Shown here piece by piece: positions 7,686-17,212 of a DNA stretch of 64,000 nt. The notes under the pieces are model-generated. The model did no database searches. It was given only the letters and a program-made list of their open reading frames with translations, and was not told where the DNA came from. Position 1 is the first letter of the stretch. Each line of letters starts with the position of its first letter. Source of the DNA: Aurantibrevibacter litoralis. Its GTDB lineage: Bacteria > Bacteroidota > Bacteroidia > Flavobacteriales > Flavobacteriaceae. A program made the translations under genes and the position numbers. The DNA lies in contig NZ_JAYEEQ010000002.1 in the NCBI RefSeq assembly GCF_034651555.1, forward strand, positions 1 through 64,000, written 5' to 3'.

Positions 7686-8312
7686 TTAATCAAGGTGATA
7701 AATTTTCATTACATTTTTTAAAATTTTGCTGAAGTCTATTTTTAAATCAATTAGTTTTCCTGAATGTATATCGAAAACCCAACCATGAACAGTTATACCT
7801 TTATCTCGATATGCTCTTTGAACTGCTGCCGTTTTTATCACATTGATGCATTGTTCTTGCACATTTAATTCCACAAGTCTTTTATAGCGTTTTTCTTCGT
7901 CACTAATTCCTCTTAACTCTTCATGATGAGTACGATAAACATCGCGTATGTTCCTTAACCAAGGATTAAGTATTCCTAAATCTTGTGATTGCATAGCGGC
8001 TTTTACACCACCACAATAATAGTGTCCGCAAACAACTACGTGATTAACTTTTAAATGAAGAATCGCATAGTCAATTACAGACATTGCACTCAAATCGGTA
8101 TTTGAAACCACATTGGCAATATTTCTATGTACAAAAACTTCCCCTGGTGAAACTCCCATTATTTCTTCGCAAGTTACTCGACTGTCAGAACATCCAAATT
8201 AAAGTATATCAGGATTTTGTCCTTCCGATAGGTTTTTGAAATAATTGGAATTAAACTTCATTTTGTCCTCCACCCATTTTTGATTGTTTTTAAAAATTTG
8301 CTTTATGTCCAT
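7686..8312 (-). pseudogene. Beta-carbonic anhydrase with in-frame nonsense codon
   Basis: The frame runs from ATG at 8312 to TAA at 7686 (208 codons), the usual length for a bacterial beta-carbonic anhydrase (CO2 hydration). Codon 38, just before the zinc motif CSDSRV, is TAA (8201-8199), giving PDIL-stop-FGCSDSRV where relatives usually have an aromatic residue. Downstream HRNIANVV, the SAMSVIDYA segment and the zinc ligands of CGHYYCGG are intact. The tyrosine before the second cysteine replaces the usual glycine. An internal start at 8159 would lose the first zinc cysteine and the catalytic Asp/Arg. It is probably inactive unless the codon is a sequencing error or suppressed. Confidence 0.85.
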
Positions 8313-8484
8313 TTTTTTATTTGTTTTAAGTTTAATTTATTCAGCTTGCATACAACGGTTCAGCAGTGTCATACCTTCTATTAAAATTCTTCAAAATGGT
8401 TTTGTTTGATTTGTCCATTTTGAAATGATTTGACGGAATTTTGGTTTCACTTTTAATACTGCTTGGCACTATCCTCAGATTCGT
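8313..8484. other. Gap between SulP and carbonic anhydrase, possible decayed site
   Basis: GCATACAACGG followed by TTCAGCAGTG resembles the left core and arm of a cassette site, and ACTGCTTGG near 8458-8466 could be its partner arm. No matching GTTGTATGC cassette end exists nearby. It may be a remnant attC-like site left by cassette fusion; otherwise I see nothing in it. Confidence 0.3.
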
Positions 8485-10071
8485 TCAATGTACAACTGAA
8501 GTGACGTGGGTTTGGGAATTTTCTATATTGTACTCTTTCCTAAATCCAACCAACTCCACGGTTATATTTCTTTCTTTCGAGGAAATATTCACAAAATCCC
8601 TAATAATCTGTAAAACATCGTGATCTATATAGACGGTATTAGAGGCATCAATAATTACCCTACTATTTTCAGGAAAATGAATGAAGGTTTGCTTAATTGC
8701 AGCCTTGTTCAAAAATGAAACTTCCTGTGCCAATTCTACTCGAATGGTTTCATCATCCTTATGTAGTTCTTTTTTAAAGAAGTAGGCGAGTTTGACATTT
8801 CCTCTAAGAATAAAATATACACTGATCAGCATTCCAATTCCAATCCCAATGAGTAAATCGGTCATTATAATGGCAATAACTGTTACGACAAAAGGAATAA
8901 ACTGAAATTTCCTACTGGTTTTCCACATATGTTTGAAGATTTTGGGGTTTGCCAATTTATAGCCGATCATGATTAACACTGCTGCTAGAGAAGCAAGTGG
9001 GATTTTGTTCAGTATATTAGGTATGACCAAAACGGCTATCAAGAGAAGAAACCCATGTGAAATTGCAGATAGCTTGGTACGCCCCCCAGAACTTACGTTG
9101 GCAGAGGTTCTTACAATAACGGACGTCATGGGGATACCACCGATTGCACAACTCAATATATTTCCTACCCCCTGAGCTTTCAACTCAGTATTGGTATTGG
9201 TAAAGCGTTTTAAAGGGTCTATCTTATCAGCTGCCTCAATGCAGAGTAAAGTCTCGATACTTGCTACTGCTGCAATCGTAAATGCAACTATCCAAACCTC
9301 TGGATTAGCTATTTGCGTAAAATCAGGCGATCTAAACTGTGCCCAAAATTCAGTAATAGAAGATGGTACAGGAAGGCTTACCAAGTGGTTCGGGCCAATC
9401 GCCAAGGATGAGCCAGAAATTTTGAAGGCTTCATTGAGTGCCACTCCAACAAGTACTGCTATAAGAGCACCTGGAACTGCCCTAATCTTTTTCAGGAACG
9501 ACACCCTTTCAAAGGAAATTAACACGGCCAAGGACGATAGTGCCACTAGCAATGCACCGATGTGTGTAAAATTAATGGCGTCAATAATGGTCGAAAAAAG
9601 TTGGTGCTTCCCTTCTTTATCGACATAAAAATAATCACCTTCATGCAATACATCATACCCAACCGCATGTGGCAATTGAGTGAGTATGATAATGATGCCT
9701 ATGGCTGCGAGCATACCCTCGATCACATTGGAAGGCAAATAATTTGAAATGACACCAGCCTTTACATATCCTAAGATAATTTGAAAAACACCTGCCAAGA
9801 CTCCTGCCATTAAGAATCCCTCGAAAGAACCTAAACTGGAAATAGCAGCTAAGATAATAGCGGTTAAGCCGGCAGCCGGTCCGCTAACACTTAATTGTGA
9901 ATTACTAAGAAACCCTACAACAATACCACCTACAACCCCCGAGATTATCCCGGAAAATAGGGGTGCACCACTTGCCAGTGCAATTCCAAGGCAGAGGGGA
10001 AGGGCAACTAGGAAAACCACCAAACTGGCTCTAAGGTCTGATTGAACGTATTTTGACTTTAATCTTTTCAT
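8485..10071 (-). CDS. SulP-family anion (probably bicarbonate) transporter
   Basis: This 528-aa protein is near full length. The N-terminus DLRASLVVFLVALPLCLGIALASGAP is the SulP opening. About 12-14 membrane segments follow, including the SGPAAGLTAI motif. A C-terminal STAS domain (about residues 440-528, VIIDASNTVYIDHDVLQIIRDF) is present. SulP proteins carry sulfate or bicarbonate. Its position 5' of a carbonic anhydrase in the same cassette favours Na+-coupled bicarbonate transport of the BicA type, which remains an inference. It lies in a five-gene cassette (7336-11471) and starts 26 nt after the outer-membrane protein gene. Confidence 0.9.
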   Translation of the reverse strand: MKRLKSKYVQSDLRASLVVFLVALPLCLGIALASGAPLFSGIISGVVGGIVVGFLSNSQLSVSGPAAGLTAIILAAISSLGSFEGFLMAGVLAGVFQIILGYVKAGVISNYLPSNVIEGMLAAIGIIIILTQLPHAVGYDVLHEGDYFYVDKEGKHQLFSTIIDAINFTHIGALLVALSSLAVLISFERVSFLKKIRAVPGALIAVLVGVALNEAFKISGSSLAIGPNHLVSLPVPSSITEFWAQFRSPDFTQIANPEVWIVAFTIAAVASIETLLCIEAADKIDPLKRFTNTNTELKAQGVGNILSCAIGGIPMTSVIVRTSANVSSGGRTKLSAISHGFLLLIAVLVIPNILNKIPLASLAAVLIMIGYKLANPKIFKHMWKTSRKFQFIPFVVTVIAIIMTDLLIGIGIGMLISVYFILRGNVKLAYFFKKELHKDDETIRVELAQEVSFLNKAAIKQTFIHFPENSRVIIDASNTVYIDHDVLQIIRDFVNISSKERNITVELVGFRKEYNIENSQTHVTSVVH

Positions 10072-10097
10072 AATTTTTATTTTTCAATTTGTTTTAT

Positions 10098-10958
10098 TCA
10101 TTTTTTCTTATGTCCTGGTTCCCAAATCAGTCGTACAAAAGAACTTAGTCTCTCATTTTCACGACTTACAGGAATTCCTGCAACAATTCCAATGAGCAAG
10201 TTGTCCGCAATTCCTAAGCGCATTTGTGGTCGCATTGTCATATCAAAGTCGCCATTGTCGAACGTCTTATTGAATTCAATGCCAATAAAGTTTCTCGTTC
10301 CTGTTATCATATAATGGAAACTTGTATTGATGTCATAAGTCGTATGGAATTTGTTGGTGCTGAAATCCTGTTCAACCATTGGTCCTGTGTAAATCAATGA
10401 ATGAAAATTGTTTCCCCAACGTTTGGCAACCACCAGGAAAGGGTTATACACGTTTCCTTTAATAAATGGCTTTCCAAAGTTCCTGAAGTCTGAAAGCTCA
10501 AACTCGTTTATGTATCCGAGTGCCATTGAGGTAGCCATAGGCTCATTCACAAAAAACGACCATTGAGCAGCAATTTTGATACTATTCAATTGGTTAGATG
10601 GAATTGAGTCGTTTTCTGTTCCGTTTACAGGCGAATAAAAAGTGAAAGGCAATTCCACTTCCAAACCCAACCTGTCTATAGGTGCCCACTCATATTCTAC
10701 CAAGGCTTCATAAGAATCATATTTTAGATTGTCAGTCAGTCCTAGTCCTAAGTTCCACTCTTTTTCACCTTTACGAGCTCCTAAATCTCGAATCAGGTCT
10801 ATATATAAAGGTTCTGCGTGTAGAACTTTGTCAGGTTCTTTGTGGTCTTCAATTTGTTGAATGTAAAGACTGTCTTTTTCTGCATCCGTAGTTTGAGCAG
10901 AAATATATGTTGAAGGTGCTAATACAATGATTAGCACCAAGATTTTTTTGATGTTCAT
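10098..10958 (-). CDS. Outer-membrane beta-barrel-like protein
   Basis: This 286-aa protein has an N-terminal signal peptide (cleavage after about residue 21, ISAQ) and then HAEPLYIDLIRDLGARKGEKEW. Alternating amphipathic strands follow with aromatic ends, typical of a porin-like barrel. The family is common in Bacteroidota but I know no assigned function. Upstream of SulP it may be the outer-membrane passage for the same substrate. A truncated second copy of its tail lies at 7363-7480. Confidence 0.7.
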   Translation of the reverse strand: MNIKKILVLIIVLAPSTYISAQTTDAEKDSLYIQQIEDHKEPDKVLHAEPLYIDLIRDLGARKGEKEWNLGLGLTDNLKYDSYEALVEYEWAPIDRLGLEVELPFTFYSPVNGTENDSIPSNQLNSIKIAAQWSFFVNEPMATSMALGYINEFELSDFRNFGKPFIKGNVYNPFLVVAKRWGNNFHSLIYTGPMVEQDFSTNKFHTTYDINTSFHYMITGTRNFIGIEFNKTFDNGDFDMTMRPQMRLGIADNLLIGIVAGIPVSRENERLSSFVRLIWEPGHKKK

Positions 10959-11036
10959 TTTTGATTTGTTTTAAATGCAATAAGGATTACCCCGTATCCT
11001 ATTTGGTCACAGGGTGAGATAGAGCTGGAAAACAAA

Positions 11037-11423
11037 TCAAACTTTGGGCGGAGGACTGTCTATTTCGTTGAAGCCATTTGATAAGCGAGCTTCATAGTCA
11101 GTAAAGAGTTTTTTTCTTTCGAAGAATTGATTATGGTCAATTTTGTCGGCTTTGATTACATGAACCAATAAGTCAATTTTCACATTCTTTTTCTTGTTGT
11201 GGTCTTCAGTATCATGGTCGTCATACTCTTTGATTGCATCTTCAAAGCCTAAAACTTTTTCGACTACTATTTCTACGATACTTTCTTGGTCATTTAAGGA
11301 CAAGTCTTCAGGAATATGTTCAGGGTTGGGGTCTGCCGTGTCAACGCTAATGTTGAGCAGGTAAAGTCCCATGATTCCCCAAAGGAATTTCGTGAAAATG
11401 CTATTTCGTATTCGACTTATCAC
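11037..11423 (-). CDS. Small hypothetical protein, first gene of the SulP cassette
   Basis: This 128-aa protein has a hydrophobic N-terminus (residues 10-27), then acidic and Asp/His-rich stretches (YDDHDTEDHNKKK) that could bind metal. It looks like an exported or membrane-anchored periplasmic protein. It resembles an unnamed Bacteroidota family found upstream of transporters, from memory only. It starts 42 nt from the R8 core. Confidence 0.6.
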   Translation of the reverse strand: MISRIRNSIFTKFLWGIMGLYLLNISVDTADPNPEHIPEDLSLNDQESIVEIVVEKVLGFEDAIKEYDDHDTEDHNKKKNVKIDLLVHVIKADKIDHNQFFERKKLFTDYEARLSNGFNEIDSPPPKV

Positions 11424-11465
11424 AGTTCAAAATTAACGTTTTTTTGTCGGTTTTCGTATATGGCT

Positions 11466-11594
11466 ACCAACGGTCTTGGCTATGCGTAGTGCGGGATTTC
11501 AAGGCACTTCACTTTCCGTTTTGCAGTTAGTTTATTTAATGTAATTACTTTCATATCAGCACTTTCGCCCGCATTACGTATAGCCATTGTTGGG
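11466..11594. repeat. attC-like site R8
   Basis: The cores are ACCAAC and GTTGGG. GGCTATGCGTAGTGCGGG pairs with CCCGCATTACGTATAGCC with two G/T wobbles. It is the first of a near-identical subfamily (R8, R15, R16, R18, R20) that also shares the loop sequence. Confidence 0.9.
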
Positions 11595-11600
11595 CGTTCG

Positions 11601-13664
11601 TTATTCTTTTTCCGCATATTTTATTGTTAATTCATCTTCTGAATCAAAAATCGTCAATGCGTGTTTTATCTTCTCAAATTTCCCAATATTGTCAATGTTT
11701 CCTTCAATGAAATAAGTATCATTAATTGCAACTGCTTGTCTTGGATTTCCTTCTTTTGGATTTTTGGTTAACGTTATTTTCTCTGCCAAGTCTGTTGTAA
11801 AAAATGTCTCTGGCTGTAAGTCAAAAAGTTGTTTAAATACTTCTACATACAATTTAGCAACTTGATTAACTTCTATTTTTTGGTCGAAGAAAATGGCATA
11901 CTCCAATTTTTTATGTTTTGGGTCTTCTGCTTCAAAAATGTTTACTTCATTGTTTTCATCTCTTTCTTCTAATTCGATTTCTGGCATTTGCCAAATTTTC
12001 AAAAATCGTTCTGCAAGAAGGTCAAAGCGTCTTTCTATTTCTGCTTTATCCCATTTGTCTGCAATTGACAAATACTTATTAAGCCACAAGCGACTGTCTT
12101 TATATCCTGCATTTTCTAAATCTCTTTTAAATACGAACGGTTTGTTTCCAAGTTTTCCATTGTTACCCGATAACGTCAAATTACCAATTGTGTTCAAATA
12201 GGTTTCTTTGATTAAATTATATTCATCTGCTCCCAAATCCACTTTCCATTTCGGGTCAGGGTTTTGAGGGAAAATGTGTTCTATGGTTATATCTGCGTTG
12301 CCTTCTATTATTACTGGTTCGTTATTTTCAAAATTCTCAAGTCGTTCAAGTAGGTAAGTTCTGTTTTTGGATTTTATGTTGTAAACATCTTTTAGTTTAA
12401 GGCTTTCAATAACTTCTTTATTTTTTGGAAAACGTTGTGAGCCTGGTCTTTTTAGTAACCATTTTTGCAAGGACAACAAATAATCGTTTTTATCCACTTT
12501 TTCGTAAAGTGTCATAAATATTTTGTTCAGTGCGTTTGTTGGCAAACCAACAATAAATCTTCTCCAAGCAAAGGATTGTATGAAATCCAAAACTTTTATA
12601 AATGTTGCTTTGTCAATTACGTTTTCTGAATAGTCTTCATAAACTTTCATTAAAAACGGATAAGCCACATTTATTTCAAGTCTGTTTATATATTCAAGTT
12701 GTAATCTTATGTCTTTGTCCGTCTCGTTCTTAGGATTTAGAAGTTTATTGTAAAACTTAACAAGTGATTTTATTGGCGAAAGATTAGCTTCTAATTCTTG
12801 CAAATCCGTTGTTGGAAACTTTGCTTTAAATTCCAAATAAACTTTGCTTTTGTTTGGGATTTTGTTGTTGACTAAAGTCAAATAATCTCTAATAAAATCA
12901 GAAACTTTGCTTGTATTTAAGGTTTCATCTTTTGCGAGTTTCTCAATGATTTCCCAATAGTTGTTGTAAATCTTATTTTGGTCTCTACGATTGAGCCCCA
13001 TTAAAATATAGTTTCTAATTAAGTCCGCTTGTGATAATTCAAGTCCTGTTGAGTTTAAACTTTCAAAAATTCTTTGAGGGTCGTCTTTTTCTCTGTCAAG
13101 CGAGATTTCTACAAACATCAGTTTTGAAAGTCCTTTCAATACGAACTCAAAATTTTCTTCAGTTATTCTGCTTTTAAAGTAGTTGAAATTGTCAATTACT
13201 TTCGAGAAGTCACTAAACTCTTCATCTTTATCGCTTCTTAAAAGGTATTTTATTGCTTTGTCGTTATTTTCAGTTGGTCGAAGTTTTAATTTTTCTTCTT
13301 CGGGTGCAAATTTGTTTGTGAGATATGTTTCTGAAATTTCAGCTTCAAGTCCTTTGTCTCCAATTTCAATTGCCAAACGATAAAGAGCTAAATAAATTAA
13401 AGTCAAAGTAGTCAATCTTTGCTGTCCGTCAATTACAGTTAGTTCCTTAATTCGTGAAGAAGTATAAACATCATCGTGAACGTAAACAACACTACCAATG
13501 AAGTGAGCATTCATTTTGCTACTTGTTCCGACTTCCAAAATGTCGTCTAAAAGTTGTTTGCATTGACTTGTCGACCAATCGTAATTTCTTTGGTAAACTG
13601 GAATTACAAATTGTGTCTTATTTGAAGATAAAAAGTCTTCTACTTTCGTTTCGTTTGCTTTCAT
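11601..13664 (-). CDS. DUF262 / HNH (GmrSD-like) protein (cassette 8)
   Basis: This 687-aa protein has an N-terminal DUF262 domain with FVIPVYQRNYDW (about 19-30) and the DGQQR motif at 79-83, a ParB-like NTPase/nuclease signature. A DUF1524-type HNH module follows with EHIFPQNP near 461 and NTIGNLTLSGNNGKLGNKPF further on. A C-terminal ~100-aa accessory domain is present. GmrSD-type proteins cleave modified phage DNA, so an anti-phage role is likely but inferred. It is the sole gene of its cassette, and its stop lies 7 nt outside R8. Confidence 0.88.
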   Translation of the reverse strand: MKANETKVEDFLSSNKTQFVIPVYQRNYDWSTSQCKQLLDDILEVGTSSKMNAHFIGSVVYVHDDVYTSSRIKELTVIDGQQRLTTLTLIYLALYRLAIEIGDKGLEAEISETYLTNKFAPEEEKLKLRPTENNDKAIKYLLRSDKDEEFSDFSKVIDNFNYFKSRITEENFEFVLKGLSKLMFVEISLDREKDDPQRIFESLNSTGLELSQADLIRNYILMGLNRRDQNKIYNNYWEIIEKLAKDETLNTSKVSDFIRDYLTLVNNKIPNKSKVYLEFKAKFPTTDLQELEANLSPIKSLVKFYNKLLNPKNETDKDIRLQLEYINRLEINVAYPFLMKVYEDYSENVIDKATFIKVLDFIQSFAWRRFIVGLPTNALNKIFMTLYEKVDKNDYLLSLQKWLLKRPGSQRFPKNKEVIESLKLKDVYNIKSKNRTYLLERLENFENNEPVIIEGNADITIEHIFPQNPDPKWKVDLGADEYNLIKETYLNTIGNLTLSGNNGKLGNKPFVFKRDLENAGYKDSRLWLNKYLSIADKWDKAEIERRFDLLAERFLKIWQMPEIELEERDENNEVNIFEAEDPKHKKLEYAIFFDQKIEVNQVAKLYVEVFKQLFDLQPETFFTTDLAEKITLTKNPKEGNPRQAVAINDTYFIEGNIDNIGKFEKIKHALTIFDSEDELTIKYAEKE

Positions 13665-13709
13665 TTATTCAATTCTGTTCAATGTTTGTTCGGGTTTTCT
13701 TTAATGACG

Positions 13710-13839
13710 CCCAACGGTTTGGCTATGGTTTCGTTGCGGATAAATCCGCAGGATTTGTCCGCCGTAAACCGAAGATAGCAAATTAGCGAGGACTTTCCGC
13801 AAGGAAAGTCAGAAGCAATGAACTATAGCCGGTGTTGTA
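13710..13839. repeat. attC-like site R9
   Basis: The cores are CCCAAC and GTTGTA. GGCTATGGTTTCGTTGC pairs with GCAATGAACTATAGCC, with both G/T wobbles and one extra T bulged on the left. The loop has two hairpins, GCGGATAAATCC/GGATTTGTCCGC and GACTTTCC/GGAAAGTC. Confidence 0.85.
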
Positions 13840-13849
13840 GCCAGTTTTT

Positions 13850-14203
13850 TTATTCATTTTCTATTCCAAAATTCGCCCAATTCAGCACATTAAATTCGGC
13901 TCTCCGAAAATTGGATAAGTCCGATTTATTAAATATCAATTCCACGCTATTTTTGGGTCGCTCATATGTCATAAGCCAAGGCGAGCAAATTCGGTCGGTC
14001 AATTCAATTGATTCTGCAACCGAGTTTTTATCCGTTATTTGTCCAACAATTTCTATTCGATATGAGTTTTCAAACTTCTCATATTTTGAAATTTCATATC
14101 CGTTTTTACAATTCAGTGTTCCACAAATCAGTTCCGCAAACTTTTTTGCTTTTTCAAGGGATTTTTGGTTTTCAGTTACTAAAGTCAGTCGGAATTTTGT
14201 CAT
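13850..14203 (-). CDS. Hypothetical 117-aa protein (cassette 9)
   Basis: A soluble protein filling a single-gene cassette of about 390 bp. It has alternating strand and helix character and no signal peptide or recognisable motif. Size and context suggest a small accessory or immunity-like protein, but nothing in the sequence proves it. It starts 13 nt from the R10 core. Confidence 0.6.
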   Translation of the reverse strand: MTKFRLTLVTENQKSLEKAKKFAELICGTLNCKNGYEISKYEKFENSYRIEIVGQITDKNSVAESIELTDRICSPWLMTYERPKNSVELIFNKSDLSNFRRAEFNVLNWANFGIENE

Positions 14204-14216
14204 TTCTCAAATTGGC

Positions 14217-14346
14217 TACAACGGTCTAGTATAAGAATAGTAGCGGATTTTTACGCACTAAATTTTCGGTTAAACACAGACCTTTTTTATATTTACTTAC
14301 CTTCGTTTTAGCGATTAAACCGCTATTATTTTTATACATTGTTGGC
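14217..14346. repeat. attC-like site R10
   Basis: The cores are TACAAC and GTTGGC. GTATAAGAATAGTAGCGG pairs with CCGCTATTATTTTTATAC with both G/T wobbles. The loop is AT-rich and unrelated to the neighbouring sites. Confidence 0.85.
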
Positions 14347-14355
14347 AACTGCTTT

Positions 14356-16446
14356 TTATTCGTATGCAAATGAAACGGGTTCATTATACTCCTTTTTCAG
14401 ATGATTGTTTATTTCTAAATAATTCATCCATTCTTTTGCTCTTGAACGTGAATTGCAAGCGTACATTCCATTTGAACTACAAAGTTTGTTTGGAAAGCCT
14501 AATGTCTCATTAAAAGTGATTTCAAGAACCTTTATAACAGCATATACTCCATTATCCTTTGTACTTCCTCCACCACCGGCAAAAGCAGAATTTATATCGT
14601 ATTTCAAAATTTCATAAATCTTGTCAAAATCTAAATTGCTGTTAGAGTCTGTGAAATCGATTCCGGCATCTTGCAAGTAATATTTGTACAATTCTAGCTC
14701 ATTAAATTTTTCATAGTTGGCTAAAAATTCTTTTCGAACTTCTGATTCCTTAAAATCTCCAATAAATGAAAACCCAAAATCTCTGTCTAAGAAGGTATAT
14801 TTAATAAAATCCTTAAAAGGAAGTTTTTCTACAGTTTTTATAGCTTTTTCTATTTGAGAATATTTGATTTTTGACAATAACAATTCAATTTCGTCTTCAA
14901 ATACATCTAAGCTATCAGAAAACTTTTCTAGTTTCGTGAATGATTTGTCAAAGTCGTCAATTCTATCAAATGTATTTCCATTCCAAGTTTTCTTTTCTTT
15001 TTCTTTGAATTCAATTTGTTTATTAGCGATTTCTAATGCTTTATCGATTTGGTGTTGAATCTTTAGATTGGTAGAACTTAACTTTTCGATTGAAGTTTTA
15101 GTTTCTTGAGATGAGCCAAGAAATTTGACTAAATAATTATTGCAAAACCCAATAATACCAAGGTCATCGAAAAGCCTTGATTTGAGCAAATAGGTTTTAA
15201 GGTGTTTGGGATTATTAATTAAGTTGTTCCAGTTGTTTGAGTAGAATTTATCCAAAATTCTTCCTGCAGAATAAGTCAATGACCAAGACTTTTGGTAAAT
15301 CAACGACCAATACTCAAATGCTGTAATATTGACCAATGTCAATTCGTTTATTAATTGGTCTTCTAGCTTTCTACGTTTACTGAAAGTCAAATTCGTTTTT
15401 AAGAGCTCAATTTGATTCTTTAGTTTTTCGTTTCCTTCAAAGTCAATATTATTCTCTTTGCTGTAATTCGTTAATTGAACCAATTGTTTTAAAAACCTAA
15501 ACGAGAATTGTGGAAGAATATAATTTTCTGATATATCTGCTTTTCTATACTGGTCTGATAATTCACTGACTCTTGTAGGGTCTAATTTTGTAAGACTTAT
15601 ATATGCATTTTGAGCTATTGTATCATTTTCACTGGAAAGCATTTCAAATAATTGACTTTCGTAGTCAACGGTTTTTCTGTCAAGATTTTTGTTGCTAAAA
15701 GCTCTTATACTTTCGTTCCACTTGTAGCTTTTGTAGTTATTAGCAAAGAAAATAAGCAAGTTTATTTTGGGCTCATCATAAAATTCTTTTTCCAAATGAT
15801 AGCTTAATTCTCCTCTTTCATTAGGTACAGCAATTTCTGATTTAGTCAAGAGTTGAATTAGATTGACCACTTCTTCTTCGTTGTAATCATATTCATCAAA
15901 TCTATTTCTGTCCTTTAGTAAAACAGATGCTGTTTCTAATAATGCTAAAGAATTTTTAGCCTTAATCAAACTGTCAATTTTATTTTCCTTAACCCAATCA
16001 AGACTTAATAATTCATTCCGCTTGGCATTTAATTCTGACCACTTGAAGTCTGTTAAATCAACAATCTCAAAGTCTGTGGTTCTCTTATCGAAGTCTGTGA
16101 TTAAAAACGCATTTGCCAGATTTGAAAATTTAATTTTCTGCTGATTATCTGTTAGGAATTTTTTGAAATCAGCAGTTGTCGTGGTTGAGTCAATAACTAT
16201 TTCTGAATATAGAAACATTGTGTTTTCTTGAACTATTCTTTTAGAAACAGTTGATTCGTTAGTGTTTATTATGTGATAGCCTAAATATTCAGTCAAATCA
16301 GTTTTGCTGTTAAAAAATTCAGCTATTTCGGTTAAAGCATTAAAATCTCCTTTACGCAATTGCCAATCTAAAAAATATAGTCTCTCTTTTTGAGCAAATA
16401 GATTAGAAGAAATAATTAGTAATAATATCAGTATGTTTCTTTTCAA
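14356..16446 (-). CDS. Large secreted protein of unknown family (cassette 10)
   Basis: This 696-aa protein has a clean signal peptide (MKRNILILLLIISSNLFAQ). The rest is largely helical with many Glu/Lys/Asn residues, suggesting a helical-repeat or TPR/HEAT-like exported protein. Near the C-terminus a glycine run (AFAGGGGSTKDNG) precedes a Cys-containing segment, CSSNGMYACNSRSRAKEW, that could form a disulfide. I do not recognise a family. It starts 24 nt from the R11 core. Confidence 0.65.
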   Translation of the reverse strand: MKRNILILLLIISSNLFAQKERLYFLDWQLRKGDFNALTEIAEFFNSKTDLTEYLGYHIINTNESTVSKRIVQENTMFLYSEIVIDSTTTTADFKKFLTDNQQKIKFSNLANAFLITDFDKRTTDFEIVDLTDFKWSELNAKRNELLSLDWVKENKIDSLIKAKNSLALLETASVLLKDRNRFDEYDYNEEEVVNLIQLLTKSEIAVPNERGELSYHLEKEFYDEPKINLLIFFANNYKSYKWNESIRAFSNKNLDRKTVDYESQLFEMLSSENDTIAQNAYISLTKLDPTRVSELSDQYRKADISENYILPQFSFRFLKQLVQLTNYSKENNIDFEGNEKLKNQIELLKTNLTFSKRRKLEDQLINELTLVNITAFEYWSLIYQKSWSLTYSAGRILDKFYSNNWNNLINNPKHLKTYLLKSRLFDDLGIIGFCNNYLVKFLGSSQETKTSIEKLSSTNLKIQHQIDKALEIANKQIEFKEKEKKTWNGNTFDRIDDFDKSFTKLEKFSDSLDVFEDEIELLLSKIKYSQIEKAIKTVEKLPFKDFIKYTFLDRDFGFSFIGDFKESEVRKEFLANYEKFNELELYKYYLQDAGIDFTDSNSNLDFDKIYEILKYDINSAFAGGGGSTKDNGVYAVIKVLEITFNETLGFPNKLCSSNGMYACNSRSRAKEWMNYLEINNHLKKEYNEPVSFAYE

Positions 16447-16470
16447 TCTCGATGTTTTTCAAAGTTGTTG

Positions 16471-16600
16471 CCAACGTGTTCGTGTATGATTAGTTGCGTG
16501 GTTATGGACTAAATTTAGCAAATAAAAACCGAATAGAAAATCCGCGAGGATTTTCGTAAGCAAGCCAGAACCTAGCAATTAATTATACACGGTGTTGGCA
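16471..16600. repeat. attC-like site R11
   Basis: The cores are GCCAAC and GTTGGC. GTGTATGATTAGTTGCG pairs with GCAATTAATTATACAC with both G/T wobbles. The loop hairpin GAAAATCC-GCGA-GGATTTTC covaries with those of R1, R2 and R9. Confidence 0.85.
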
Positions 16601-16609
16601 ACTGTGTTT

Positions 16610-16996
16610 TTATTCCACTGTCATAACATAAGGTGTTTTCATTTTTCCAATCCAATTTTTGTCAAATAAATTCAGCACCTCATTTCTATTATTTGCAATT
16701 ATCGTGTCTTTTTTAGTGTAAATTTTTAACTCACTAAAAGGTAAATCATTTTCCAATTCGGCAATGCTAAATCCACACTCAAATTCCTGTCCAGATTCAA
16801 TTTTGAATTGAAGTCGGCCATTTTCGTCCGCAATATATGTTGTCGTTAATCCAGGGTTAAAAGAATTTGTCAATTTTGCGTCAACGACAATTTCAGTTCC
16901 GCTATTATTCTTTATCGAAATAGGATAAGTCGGGTCGCAAGATTGTATTAAAATTGCAATCAAAACTATTATTCCAATATTTAGTTTTTTTCTCAT
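16610..16996 (-). CDS. Hypothetical lipoprotein (cassette 11)
   Basis: This 128-aa protein has a signal sequence ending in LIQSC (lipobox, cysteine near residue 20), followed by a small beta-rich domain with ISIKNNSGTEIVV. It is probably a periplasmic-facing lipoprotein of unknown role. It is alone in its cassette and starts 21 nt from the R12 core. Confidence 0.65.
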   Translation of the reverse strand: MRKKLNIGIIVLIAILIQSCDPTYPISIKNNSGTEIVVDAKLTNSFNPGLTTTYIADENGRLQFKIESGQEFECGFSIAELENDLPFSELKIYTKKDTIIANNRNEVLNLFDKNWIGKMKTPYVMTVE

Positions 16997-17017
16997 TCTC
17001 GGTTTTCCGACATTGTT

Positions 17018-17212
17018 GCCAACGGTCTAGCTATGCGTAGTGCGGAAGCAGATATTCTCAGAATTTCCAGTCAAGCCCATCGCAAAAGCGGTTTGTTTTG
17101 TTTTTCTTTTTTTTATCACAAAGCAAAATCAAACTGATTTTGCGATCTTATAAAGATACACAAACCATTTAATAAAGGACCATACTCCGCATTACGCATA
17201 GGTTTTGTTAGC
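17018..17212. repeat. attC-like site R12 (195 bp)
   Basis: The cores are GCCAAC and GTTAGC. CTATGCGTAGTGCGG pairs with CCGCATTACGCATAG with a wobble only at the second standard position. The loop is about 65 bp longer than usual and contains a perfect hairpin at 17123-17143 (GCAAAATCA/TGATTTTGC). Confidence 0.85.
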
